From positions 16,184 through 80,183 of the forward strand of contig DASYZB010000136.1 of assembly GCA_035946615.1 (NCBI GenBank): a stretch of 64,000 nucleotides of DNA, in the 5' to 3' direction. The translations under genes and the position numbers were made by a program. A model generated the notes under the pieces. That model was not told the origin of the DNA. It made no database searches and saw nothing but the letters and a program-made list of their open reading frames with translations. The stretch comes from Verrucomicrobiia bacterium (GTDB taxonomy: Bacteria > Verrucomicrobiota > Verrucomicrobiia > Limisphaerales > UBA8199). Shown piece after piece: positions 1-8,241 of the stretch (positions are counted from its first letter, which is position 1; each line of letters begins with the position of its first letter).

Positions 1-251
1 ATGACGCCGTGTCTGCGACAAAAGGCGCGTCGTGATTCAATCACCCGATGAACTTGGCGCAGAAAGCGGGCATAGGCCGCGTCCTCATTTAGATGGCACT
101 CGGCCTGGTTCAGGGTGCTGTCCCACTCTGCCGCTCGGGCATCCCAACGCGCGGCGATCGCCGCCACCTGGCGGCCTTCGTAGAGCCGGGAAGACCTGAG
201 CGCCTGGGCGTCCGACGAATCCCGGCTCCCGAACTTTCCGCTGCGTTTCAC
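1..251 (-). CDS. Partial gene at the window edge, possibly a class I SAM methyltransferase
   Basis: An open frame of 83 codons begins at a GTG (251-249) that overlaps the TGA of the preceding minus-strand gene in a GTGA junction, and runs off the left edge without a stop. The visible part is hydrophilic, with a Trp-rich stretch (RWDARAAEW) followed by CHLNEDAAYARFL. That pattern reminds me of the N-terminal helices before the SAM-binding motif in some class I methyltransferases, but the diagnostic glycine motif would lie outside the window, so the function is a guess. The overlap makes it the fifth gene of the cluster that begins near 4300. Confidence 0.45.
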   Translation of the reverse strand, partial: MKRSGKFGSRDSSDAQALRSSRLYEGRQVAAIAARWDARAAEWDSTLNQAECHLNEDAAYARFLRQVHRVIESRRAFCRRHGV

Positions 252-1465
252 AGGTGAATCTGTCCGTTCACCGCGTTGAAAGTGGCCACCAACTCGCTTG
301 CGCCTGGGTAATCCCGCCAGTGCCAGCGCTCGGGCAGCCCAATGGCGTCGCAAATGATTCGGCGCACCAATTGAGTGGGGACATCCTTCCCATCATAGGC
401 CAAACGCGTGCCATCATTTTCCTGAACCAGGAGATAGCCGAATTCAGCATGGCGGAGCTGGGACAGTTCAGAAAGAGCGCCGATGGGAAAGCTCATGCGC
501 TCAGCGAGGTGCGGATAGACCTGGACCACGGCAGGAAAGACGTTCAAATGGGCATGATCGACACAGCACACACCTTTGCCCCACTGCGGAGCCGGACCAT
601 GTTCGAACACAAGCGGAGCCACGCCCCACCTTTTCTGCACTGCTCCCCCGATCGCCTTGAGCAGACGTTCCAGATGGCCCAACAGCGCATCTTCCACGTG
701 CGCAAGGGACAGGACGTGCGCTCGCGTCAGCACCAACAGACCTCCTTCCATGAACTCGCCCAAAGGCGGCATTACGATGAAATGCTCGTCTTCATAAACG
801 ATTCTGGAGACCAACCGGTCGCCCATCATCTCCTGAAAGATGCTCGGGCCGTCCTGGTCGAATTCGGCGCAAAAAGGACATTCATAGCCGGTTGCTGCCG
901 GGCAGGGGATTATCTGAGGGGCGCTTGCCTGGGCTGCTTGCAAGTGCAACTCGAAAGCGGCCCCTTTCAACGAGGCCAGCGCGCGGGCTCGATGCGCCAG
1001 GCGGCCGTGTTCCGCCTGCTCGTCTGGGACAAATAAATCCGAAAGAATCATTCTCCCATCGCGCGGTCGGTGGGTGAAGTCGATGCGGCCCTCGATCTGG
1101 CCGTTCCAGCTTCGGAGCCGTTCGTCCATCCAGCAGCCGAGATGGCATTCCATTCTGGCCCGGTTTGATGCCCCGGCTAAGAGGCGCTGGAGGCCCGGGA
1201 TACCGAGGCTTTTGATTACTGTCGAGGTAAGCGGTCCGGGAAAGGGCGCGTACTCCTCGAGCACCACCCCCGCGTCATCGACCAGGACGGGTCGGCCAAA
1301 CATGGCTGCGGCTGCCCGCGCCTTAGCAGCAAGGTTTTCTGCGAAGCTAAGGCTTTGGAGTTCCGGAAGGGGCGCGTGTGGCCGCTCAATGCAAATACGC
1401 AACCGGTCGAGGTCCTGTTTAAAAGGGGCGTACTTGGCCGGGTTGGAGGTGACCAGCGTCAACAT
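248..1465 (-). CDS. HAM1/RdgB-like NTP pyrophosphatase fused to a HIT domain
   Basis: 405 residues with two domains. Residues 1-170 look like an Ham1/RdgB house-cleaning nucleotide pyrophosphatase: a TSNPAK start motif (Lys11), LVDDAG with Asp63-Asp64 in place of the usual E/DDSG, an FPGP loop and a late HRARAL motif like the family's SHRA. Residues 190-400 look like a HIT protein: a CPFC pair near the domain start, an FEHG stretch and a histidine triad that reads H304-A-H306-L-N308. The central catalytic His is present, but the third His is Asn. HAM1 enzymes hydrolyse non-canonical NTPs to NMP and PPi; HIT proteins hydrolyse or transfer nucleotidyl groups. I do not know this fusion as a standard architecture. 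The ATG overlaps the stop of the upstream kinase gene (ATGTTGA), so translation is probably coupled. Confidence 0.8.
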   Translation of the reverse strand: MLTLVTSNPAKYAPFKQDLDRLRICIERPHAPLPELQSLSFAENLAAKARAAAAMFGRPVLVDDAGVVLEEYAPFPGPLTSTVIKSLGIPGLQRLLAGASNRARMECHLGCWMDERLRSWNGQIEGRIDFTHRPRDGRMILSDLFVPDEQAEHGRLAHRARALASLKGAAFELHLQAAQASAPQIIPCPAATGYECPFCAEFDQDGPSIFQEMMGDRLVSRIVYEDEHFIVMPPLGEFMEGGLLVLTRAHVLSLAHVEDALLGHLERLLKAIGGAVQKRWGVAPLVFEHGPAPQWGKGVCCVDHAHLNVFPAVVQVYPHLAERMSFPIGALSELSQLRHAEFGYLLVQENDGTRLAYDGKDVPTQLVRRIICDAIGLPERWHWRDYPGASELVATFNAVNGQIHL

Positions 1466-2157
1466 GGGATTTTCTGCCGGATGAGTTCCAGAGCCCGGGC
1501 GGCGACGTGGCCGGGCGCCGCCTGGTCCACATCCAGGAACAGGAGGGTAGAATTTTCTTTTGCCAGCCAGCGATAGAATTCCTGTTCGCGGGCGTGGAAG
1601 GCGGGTTGGGCGGTTAATTCATCCAGAGCGCGCGCGGCCCCGGCTTTGCGGGCAATCCTCGATTGGCACGTCGCAAAAGACGCATCCAACACAATCGTCA
1701 GGTCCGGCGCCTGGACTTCGATGGCGATTGGCCGCAGCATGCACAGGAGCTTCTCGAGGCGGGCCACGCTCTCGGCGGCATGCACGGCCAGCGTGGACCA
1801 CAGACAGCGATCCATTATGACCACCGGGGCCGCCAGGCCACGCAGCAGGCGCATCTGCTCAAAACAACCGCTCAAAAAAAACATCGCAGAGGCGTACCAT
1901 TCGGCGTCCCGAATCATTCGGGCTTTGAACGGCTCGCTAAACCAGGCCGCGTCTGTTCCGAGGCAGGACGGGACGCCCAATGCGCCTGCCAACGACCGGC
2001 AAAGAGTACTCTTGCCTGCGCCATTGGCTCCTTCGAAGGCGACAACAAACGGGCGCGAGTCCCGTCCTGCAAACTGCGGCAGCGCCATGCCCTTTAACGC
2101 GGCGCGGTATTGTGCGAGGTCCTGCTGGGCGGACTCGCCAGGGGGCATGGGAGTCAT
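1459..2157 (-). CDS. P-loop nucleoside/nucleotide kinase, thymidylate-kinase-like
   Basis: 232 residues from the ATG at 2157, which overlaps the radical SAM stop as ATGA. A longer open frame exists upstream but lies entirely within that neighbour. The Walker A motif is GANGAGKST (Lys49). A DR pair (Asp116-Arg117, VIMDRCLWSTLA) matches the DRY/DRx motif of dTMP kinases, and the C-terminal half carries an LTIVLD strand and an Arg-rich lid-like stretch. Family knowledge supports phosphorylation of a (deoxy)nucleoside or its monophosphate; the exact substrate cannot be read. The window holds a separate guanylate kinase, and this copy sits in a specialised cluster, so I infer that it acts on the product of the ThyA-like enzyme rather than as the housekeeping Tmk. 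Confidence 0.75.
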   Translation of the reverse strand: MTPMPPGESAQQDLAQYRAALKGMALPQFAGRDSRPFVVAFEGANGAGKSTLCRSLAGALGVPSCLGTDAAWFSEPFKARMIRDAEWYASAMFFLSGCFEQMRLLRGLAAPVVIMDRCLWSTLAVHAAESVARLEKLLCMLRPIAIEVQAPDLTIVLDASFATCQSRIARKAGAARALDELTAQPAFHAREQEFYRWLAKENSTLLFLDVDQAAPGHVAARALELIRQKIPC

Positions 2158-3536
2158 GCCGCCAGCATCGGCGCCGTGGGACGAAACACGTTCATCGAGT
2201 TGCGGCACAGCGGCGTGGTATAAATATACTCCGCACCCGGCCCAGCCTGGTCGCTGCTGACATACCCGGCGGCTTCGAGCGCCTGGACAGTATCTTCGAG
2301 CAACTGCAGCAGTTGTTCGTGGCTCAGATAATCGAACTGAATGTCCCCGTCCAATCCGCCGTAGCAAAAGCTTTCAAAGCCTTTCGGGTTGGCGATGCGG
2401 ATGCCAAAGCGGGCAGGCTCAGAATAATAAATGGTACCGGGGAACGGAATGAGTTGGTGAATAGAGATTTCGTGTGGGCGCAGGTCGAGCATGAAGGGAA
2501 TGGATTGGTATTGCTCTTCGAGAGTCCCGGGCAGGCCATAAATCCAGCCGGTCTTTACTCGCAACCCAGCCGCTATCGCCGCGCGAATCCCACGCCGAAT
2601 CTGGTCGGTGGTCATCCCTTTCCTGGCATTCTGTAAAACCCGGTCTGAGCCGGATTCAACGCCGAAATAGACCCGCTGGCATTCGGCTGCGGCCATCGCC
2701 TCGGCGATGGTCGAGTCCACACGGTCGGCCCGCATTTGCCCAATCCAGCGGACCCCTATCCTTCGCTCCGCATACGCGCGGCAGAAATGCAATATATCCG
2801 CCTTGCGCAGCAGAAAAATATCATCCGCAAAAAAGATTTCGCGCGCTCCGTAACGATCCCGCAGGTGCTCGATCTCGGCAATGACCCGCTCGTGTTGCCG
2901 GATGGCCACCCCGTCGCTGCGGACCGTTCCCGTGTAATTGCAGCAGAAGGCGCAGTGATGCGGACAGCCGCGGGAGGCCAGCATGGAATGATGCGTATAG
3001 CGAGGCAAGTTATACAGGCTGCGATCCACCAGCGGCAAATCGTCCAGGGCGGCGGTTTGCAGGCGGCCTTCCGTTCGAGTTACCTTCCCGTTAGGCCCCC
3101 GAAACACCAGGCCCTTTACTGCCGACAGGTCCTCTCCCGATTCCATTCTTCGCAGCAACTCCGTTATGACCGGTTCGCCTTCTCCCAGCACCACTACGTC
3201 GGCCCCCTCTTCGAGCAAGTCCTCAGGGAACAAAGTCGCATGGACCCCGCCGGCCAGAATCCGAGTGTGCGGCTGTTCCTGTTTGAGCCGGCTAATCTGT
3301 TTGCGGGCGACCGGGTAGTTCGGCGTGATAACCGAGAAACCCACCACAGCCGGTTGGAACTCGGCAATTTGCTGGAACAACTTGGAGTCCTCGAGGCCCT
3401 CGACGTTCTGGTCGAAGATGCGGACCTCGTGACCATTCGACTGAAGGAGTGTGCCCAGGAAACCGACGCCCAAAGGATATTCCCGATACATCTGTTTGGG
3501 ATTATACGAGCGCGGCACGGCAAACAAAACGCGCAT
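2154..3536 (-). CDS. B12-binding-domain radical SAM protein
   Basis: 460 residues. The ATG at 3536 shares one base with the upstream stop (TGATG) and has an AAGGAGG site six bases before it; a TTG one codon earlier is also possible. The N-terminal 130 residues form a Rossmann-like cobalamin-binding domain (GGVHATLFPE, VVVLGEGE) without the DxHxxG motif, as in the BchE/elongator-like class. The radical SAM cluster motif is C191-P-H-H-C195-A-F-C198. Later parts (YFGVESGSD, TGWIYGLPG) fit the TIM-barrel core. Members of this class do cobalamin-dependent methylations, ring formations and other radical reactions. Its position between a ThyA-like enzyme and a nucleotide kinase suggests a nucleotide or nucleoside substrate, which is inference. 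Confidence 0.85.
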   Translation of the reverse strand: MRVLFAVPRSYNPKQMYREYPLGVGFLGTLLQSNGHEVRIFDQNVEGLEDSKLFQQIAEFQPAVVGFSVITPNYPVARKQISRLKQEQPHTRILAGGVHATLFPEDLLEEGADVVVLGEGEPVITELLRRMESGEDLSAVKGLVFRGPNGKVTRTEGRLQTAALDDLPLVDRSLYNLPRYTHHSMLASRGCPHHCAFCCNYTGTVRSDGVAIRQHERVIAEIEHLRDRYGAREIFFADDIFLLRKADILHFCRAYAERRIGVRWIGQMRADRVDSTIAEAMAAAECQRVYFGVESGSDRVLQNARKGMTTDQIRRGIRAAIAAGLRVKTGWIYGLPGTLEEQYQSIPFMLDLRPHEISIHQLIPFPGTIYYSEPARFGIRIANPKGFESFCYGGLDGDIQFDYLSHEQLLQLLEDTVQALEAAGYVSSDQAGPGAEYIYTTPLCRNSMNVFRPTAPMLAA

Positions 3537-4300
3537 CAATGGCCTCCTTCCGATGCGGCGCCAATCCAGTCGCGGGCTCCATCGAGCATCTGCTCGATTG
3601 CTGGCCGGTCCCTATGGTAGATATGGCTTGAACCGATCCAGCCCCGAACGTCCCCCGCCTTGAGTCCAAGGCCTTCGGCTACTTGCCGGGCCATGCGCCC
3701 TACGCAAAGACCGTCGGCGTAAAATTTCCTGAACGCGTCCTGGCCTCTGGCAAAGTACATCGTGTGCAGGGCATTGTGGCGCACCAGGAATTGAAGTGTG
3801 TTTAGGCAGGGCACTTTGCCATTGCCATCACCGCAGAAGGTGACCACCGCCCGTTTGCTCCACGGTTCCTGGCGCAGCAGGGATATGACATCCCCCAAAT
3901 CTTGCCGGCCCTCAGGCCCGCGCAGTAACTTCGCATAGCTGTGGCCCAGCGGATTGGCGCCCTCGGTGAAGAAAACCCGTTCCATCTGGGCTATCATCTG
4001 GCAGTCCCCCCAACGGTCGATCACCTCATCACCTGAATTGACCGCTCCGAACCCGACTTCGACCCCCAACAACTCGAGGCCCTCGACTCCCATTTCCGCG
4101 CCTAAGTGCAGCGTTCGATTCACCAAATTGACCCAAGTCTGGCCCAGCGCCTGGAAGCGCACTGGGTTTGGAACCGTCTGGAAGAATCCGCCTGACTGCT
4201 GGGTATTGCTGGGAAATGAGTTCCGGACGTTCCCGGATAATTTCACCGACCCATCCACGGGGGAGATGCTGCATTGCTGGCTCACAATCGGTTCACTCAA
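3536..4300 (-). CDS. ThyA-superfamily enzyme, probably a (d)CMP hydroxymethylase type
   Basis: 254 residues from a TTG (4300), with a GTG five codons later as an alternative start. Low overall similarity to thymidylate synthase, but the catalytic framework aligns without gaps over its second half: Cys165 (E. coli Cys146), Arg185 20 residues on (Arg166), Asp188 (Asp169), then Asp196 exactly where E. coli TS has Asn177, and SSHIY with His226 and Tyr228 (His207, Tyr209), 30 residues after that position. Asn177 reads the uracil ring in TS. Asp there is typical of T4 dCMP hydroxymethylase and of the CMP hydroxymethylases of the mildiomycin/bacimethrin type. I therefore infer folate-dependent hydroxymethylation or methylation of a cytosine nucleotide. 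It is the first gene of a five-gene overlapping cluster; 92 bases separate it from the gene upstream, enough for its own promoter. Confidence 0.75.
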   Translation of the reverse strand: MSEPIVSQQCSISPVDGSVKLSGNVRNSFPSNTQQSGGFFQTVPNPVRFQALGQTWVNLVNRTLHLGAEMGVEGLELLGVEVGFGAVNSGDEVIDRWGDCQMIAQMERVFFTEGANPLGHSYAKLLRGPEGRQDLGDVISLLRQEPWSKRAVVTFCGDGNGKVPCLNTLQFLVRHNALHTMYFARGQDAFRKFYADGLCVGRMARQVAEGLGLKAGDVRGWIGSSHIYHRDRPAIEQMLDGARDWIGAASEGGH

Positions 4301-4392
4301 GGGCTTATATCGCAGAAGCTTGAACCAGCCGTATCAGAAGTCAACCTTAAAGAATGACAATGCTGTTTGGTCTCTCTGCGTTTTCTGCGCGG

Positions 4393-5373
4393 CTAATAAT
4401 CTTTAACCCAAAAGCTGCGAAAGGTCCTCTGCGGAAACGGCAGTTCATGTTGGATGACACCGTCGCGCACCTGTTTGCCGTCGTCGCTTAGGATTTGAAT
4501 TTGCTTTAAACCCATTTCTGGATAAATGACGAGGGCCTCGGGATGATAGCGGTTCAGGTGATTTATCTTCAGGCGTTTGGGGGAAGAGCTGCGCCCGTCC
4601 CAGAGATAAAGATGAAACGGAAAGCCACCGTCGTACGGCCCCGCGATAATGACAAAAACCCCATTATAAAATGCAATGTCGCGTATCCCCAGCCCATCGA
4701 GGTCCAGCAGAATCGCGTCGCCTAACCGTGCCCGTTCGCCCTCGATAACCCGGTTCGGATTCAACAAAGGAATGAGCAACGCCTTTCCATCCGGAACCGG
4801 GTTGCGAAAACCAATGAGCAGGCGCCCCTCCGCTGTCCCGGAAAGCCCTTCGATATTCAGGGCATCCCGTTCTTTTGGAATTCTCAAGGCGGCCGCGGCA
4901 AAATGAAAGCGGTCAAAGCGGGAATCGTTGATCAAATCATCCAGGAGCGATTTGTAGGGTTTGCCGGCGGGAGTAAGGGTCACCTGATCGCCGGCGACCT
5001 GGATGTCTGTTGCAAATAACCGGCAACGGTTTGTCCGTTCTTTGCCGGAACGATTGCGCCCATGTGACCCAATCCAAAAGGCACGGTCCCCAAGACGCGC
5101 GCCGGCCTCGAGGTCGGCTTCGGGGAATCTGCCGGTGACTTCGAGGAAAGCATTGCAATCGAATTCCTTCAGCGGCGGGCCGGGTTGGTCGCTGCGATAA
5201 AGCCGCAGAGTGTTGTCTTCATCATCTGCGGCAACAAACAGATTGGAACTAACCGCCACAGCCCCGGAGGCATCCGCCATCCCGCTGTACTGCATCGGCC
5301 TGATCAGGTGGTACCTCTCTCCTGCCGCGGCGGGGAGCCACAGCCCCAGGAAAAGCAGCCACCATGTTCGCAC
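4393..5373 (-). CDS. Secreted DUF3616-like protein
   Basis: 326 residues with a clear signal peptide (MRTWWLLFLGLWLPAAAG). The rest is a single beta-rich domain with features of DUF3616 proteins: an early AVSSNLFVAADDEDNTL stretch, FWIGSHGRN, a NIEGLSG motif in the middle and a GGFPFHLYLWDG segment. Members are periplasmic or secreted, probably beta-propeller-like, and have no established activity. It has the same orientation as the ThyA-like cluster, 92 bases upstream of it, and could be co-transcribed, but nothing links it functionally. Confidence 0.75.
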   Translation of the reverse strand: MRTWWLLFLGLWLPAAAGERYHLIRPMQYSGMADASGAVAVSSNLFVAADDEDNTLRLYRSDQPGPPLKEFDCNAFLEVTGRFPEADLEAGARLGDRAFWIGSHGRNRSGKERTNRCRLFATDIQVAGDQVTLTPAGKPYKSLLDDLINDSRFDRFHFAAAALRIPKERDALNIEGLSGTAEGRLLIGFRNPVPDGKALLIPLLNPNRVIEGERARLGDAILLDLDGLGIRDIAFYNGVFVIIAGPYDGGFPFHLYLWDGRSSSPKRLKINHLNRYHPEALVIYPEMGLKQIQILSDDGKQVRDGVIQHELPFPQRTFRSFWVKDY

Positions 5374-5410
5374 GGGCGCACTTTGACTGCTCCATCCTTA
5401 GAACACAAGA

Positions 5411-5445
5411 ACATCAAACGACATCAAACGACTGACTGCAGTCAG
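5411..5445. repeat. 10-bp tandem repeat next to a 14-bp perfect palindrome
   Basis: In the 124-base gap between the divergent genes at 5373 and 5498, ACATCAAACG occurs twice head to tail (5411-5430) and is followed at once by the perfect palindrome CTGACTGCAGTCAG (5432-5445). The position, between two divergent starts, fits a regulator-binding site, but there is no family-specific match. Confidence 0.4.
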
Positions 5446-5497
5446 GTTCTGCTTTCAAGCCAAGGCCGCTTATGCTAGACAGGACATTCTCTTAATA

Positions 5498-8170
5498 ATG
5501 AAAAATATAATGATAGCGGCCATGGCAACGGCGCTGACAGTGCTGCTCCCGCTGCCGCTCCAAGCCGAGACAGGGGCCGATTCCATCCAATGCATCAAGT
5601 CCGCCACGTTCCTGGCGCCGCCTCAGGCCCTGGGGGTCCGTCAATACGCACCCGACCGCGAGCCGCAGATCATCCACCTGGCATTGGATGTAACACCCGA
5701 TTTCCACGAGCGCTCGATCGAGGCGACCGCGACGATTCGTTTCAAAGCCATCGCCCAACCGCTCCAGCAGGTGAAACTGGACAGCGTCGGCCTGGACGTC
5801 CACTCGGTGACCGCGACGATCGGCGTGCTGGCCTGGCATTTAACGGAGGACAAGTTGATTGTGATTTTTACAAAAGCATTGCCGGCCGATACCGAGGCCT
5901 CGATGACCGTGGCGTATTCCGCCCATCCCGAGCAGGGCCTGTACTTCCGCACGCCCGAAATGGGATACAAACCAGGCGACACCCACTTGTTTTCGCAAGG
6001 AGAAGAGATAGAGGCGCGCCATTGGTATCCGTGCATGGATTCGCCCAACCAGCGGCTGACTTCGGAAATCACTTGCCGCGTCCCCGAGGGGATGACGGCC
6101 ATTTCCAATGGCCGGCTGGTTTCCCAAAGCAAAGACCCGGCAACCGGGTTGAACGTGATTCATTGGTCACAGGAAAAGTCTCACTCGAACTACCTGATTT
6201 CATTGGTCGCAGGCTATTTCAAGGAACTCGATGACAAGTACGGCAATGTGCCTCTTGCCTTTTTTACGCCCCCCTCCGAATTCAACGAAGCGCGCAATTC
6301 CTTTCATGGAACAAAGGACATCATGGAGTTCTACAACAGGGAAATCGGCGTGCCGTTTCCGTGGGACAAATACGACCAGGTTTGCGTCAATGATTTCGTG
6401 GCCGGCGGCATGGAGAACACCAGCGCCACGACCCTGACGGACCGGACATTATTCACCGATGCGACGGAGAATATCCGCTCGAGCGAGTCTCTGATAGCGC
6501 ATGAGATGGCCCACCAATGGTTCGGGGACCTGGTCACCTGCAAGGATTGGAGCCACATCTGGCTGAATGAGGGCTTTGCCACCTTTTATGAGACGTTGTA
6601 CAACGGCCATAAACATGGACGCGACGCGATGCTCTATGAGTTGTTCCAGCGGGCGCGGCAAATCACCGGGACCACGAATGATTCGAGGGCTATCGTGCGG
6701 CGCAATTACAATCAACCGGGCGAGATGTTCGATTATCTGGCCTATCCCAAAGCAGCCTGGGTGCTCCACATGCTCCGGTGCCAACTGGGCGAGGGCCTGT
6801 ACCGCCGCTGCATCAAAACCTACCTCCGGCGTCACCAATACGGCAATGTTGTCACCGATGACCTTCGGTCAGTGATCGAGGAACTCTCGGGCCGGTCCTT
6901 CGACCAGTTCTTCGATCAATGGCTCTATCACGGGCGCCAGCCTGAGCTGGAAATCAACTATGACTGGGATGACCTGACGAAGCTGGCCAAAATCTCCATT
7001 CGCCAGGTCCAGGAAATCAATTCGGATGTCCTCCTGTTCAATTTCCCGCTGACAATTCGCTTTAAGAGCAGCTTCGGGACCTCCAATGCTCCCATCGAGG
7101 TTACCAAAAAGCAGGAGGACTTTTACTTCCCTTTAAGTGCGGCGCCTGAACTGGTGCGGGTGGACCCTGAATACACGCTGCTGGCCAGGATTCAATTCAC
7201 GGTGCCCAGACCAATGCTCTACGCGCAATTAGCCGATAAAGAGGATGTGATAGGCCGCTTGCTCGCCATCGAACAATTTTCAACCAAAACCGATAAGGGT
7301 GTTATCGCCAAGCTCCAGGAGACGCTCAACCACGATGGCTTTTATGGGGTGCGCATCGAGGCCGCCCGCGCGCTGCGCTCCATCCACACCGATGAAGCCC
7401 TCAATGCCCTGCTCGCCTCCACGCTCCAGCCCGACGCGCGCGTCCGCGAATGGGTCGCATCGGCTATTGACGGATTCTACGACCAGAAGGCCTATGACTT
7501 CGCCCGCCAACGGTTAAGCGAGGAAAAAAATCCAGTCATCCTCTCGCAAGATATTCGCGGCATGGCAGGCTATAACAAACCCGAAGTCCGTGAAGCGGTG
7601 CTGAAGTTGCTGGACACGGGCTCATACCGCAACGAGTTGGCGGACGCTGCCATCAGCGCAGCGCGCCAGCAGGATGACCCGGCTTATATCCCGCCTTTGC
7701 TCGAAGCGCTGGCCAAGCAGGAATCGGCCTTCACCAGCCGCGGCTTTGGGCAAGGGCTTGCGGCGCTGGCCTGCCTGGCGCGCAACAATGATACAAAAGA
7801 TAACGTGCGGCAGTTCCTTGCCGGCTATGTCAACGATAAGCGAAAGACCGTCCAACTGGCGGCCATTAATGCGCTGGGCACTTTAGGCGATCCGAAGGCC
7901 ATCGCCCTCCTTGAGACCTTTACTTCGGCTCCCCAGACCACCCCCGAAGGCTCCGCCGCCGACCAGGCCATTGCCACCCTTCGGGCCGGGCGCAAACCGG
8001 TCGATGATTTCAAAAACCTGCGCAGGGAGGTGTTGGACCTGGAAAAAGCCAACCGGGACTTGCTCAAGAGAATTGAAGACTTAAACAAACGAGTGGAAGC
8101 AGAGTTAACCTCCCACCCGGCCAGACGGAGCCAAAAAGAGAAAGTTTCAAGCCCGAAATCTTCCGGGTGA
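5498..8170 (+). CDS. M1-family metallo-aminopeptidase with C-terminal HEAT-like repeats
   Basis: 890 residues with a signal peptide (cleavage probably near LPLQAETG). The gluzincin core is complete: an exopeptidase GGMEN motif (303-307), HEMAH with zinc ligands His335 and His339 and catalytic Glu336, and the third ligand Glu358 in WLNEGFA. This is the aminopeptidase N fold, which removes N-terminal residues from peptides in the periplasm or outside the cell. After about residue 560, helical HEAT/armadillo-like repeats follow (ALRSIHTDEALNALL; AALACLARNN; INALGTLGDPKAIALL). The last 60 residues form a Lys/Glu-rich coiled coil. The repeat tail is longer than in classical PepN and may mediate partner binding. 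The ATG sits in an AT-rich leader with no strong Shine-Dalgarno site. Confidence 0.92.
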   Translation: MKNIMIAAMATALTVLLPLPLQAETGADSIQCIKSATFLAPPQALGVRQYAPDREPQIIHLALDVTPDFHERSIEATATIRFKAIAQPLQQVKLDSVGLDVHSVTATIGVLAWHLTEDKLIVIFTKALPADTEASMTVAYSAHPEQGLYFRTPEMGYKPGDTHLFSQGEEIEARHWYPCMDSPNQRLTSEITCRVPEGMTAISNGRLVSQSKDPATGLNVIHWSQEKSHSNYLISLVAGYFKELDDKYGNVPLAFFTPPSEFNEARNSFHGTKDIMEFYNREIGVPFPWDKYDQVCVNDFVAGGMENTSATTLTDRTLFTDATENIRSSESLIAHEMAHQWFGDLVTCKDWSHIWLNEGFATFYETLYNGHKHGRDAMLYELFQRARQITGTTNDSRAIVRRNYNQPGEMFDYLAYPKAAWVLHMLRCQLGEGLYRRCIKTYLRRHQYGNVVTDDLRSVIEELSGRSFDQFFDQWLYHGRQPELEINYDWDDLTKLAKISIRQVQEINSDVLLFNFPLTIRFKSSFGTSNAPIEVTKKQEDFYFPLSAAPELVRVDPEYTLLARIQFTVPRPMLYAQLADKEDVIGRLLAIEQFSTKTDKGVIAKLQETLNHDGFYGVRIEAARALRSIHTDEALNALLASTLQPDARVREWVASAIDGFYDQKAYDFARQRLSEEKNPVILSQDIRGMAGYNKPEVREAVLKLLDTGSYRNELADAAISAARQQDDPAYIPPLLEALAKQESAFTSRGFGQGLAALACLARNNDTKDNVRQFLAGYVNDKRKTVQLAAINALGTLGDPKAIALLETFTSAPQTTPEGSAADQAIATLRAGRKPVDDFKNLRREVLDLEKANRDLLKRIEDLNKRVEAELTSHPARRSQKEKVSSPKSSG

Positions 8171-8241
8171 ATGTTAAGAGGCTGTTTGTAAAATCTGCGA
8201 AATATTGACTCGCCCGCCGACACCGGCTATGAGTCGCCCAG

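Noticed and set aside
254..1036. Long plus-strand open frame opposite the HAM1-HIT gene
   Set aside because: It is a complement of the real gene, with low-complexity, His/Arg-rich composition and no motif. Many other antisense frames in this GC-rich window have the same character.
4301..4392. Cobalamin riboswitch or strong promoter upstream of the radical SAM cluster
   Set aside because: The gap is too short for a B12 riboswitch and shows no B12 box. A weak TTGTCA/TGATAC pair is present, but not strong enough to list.
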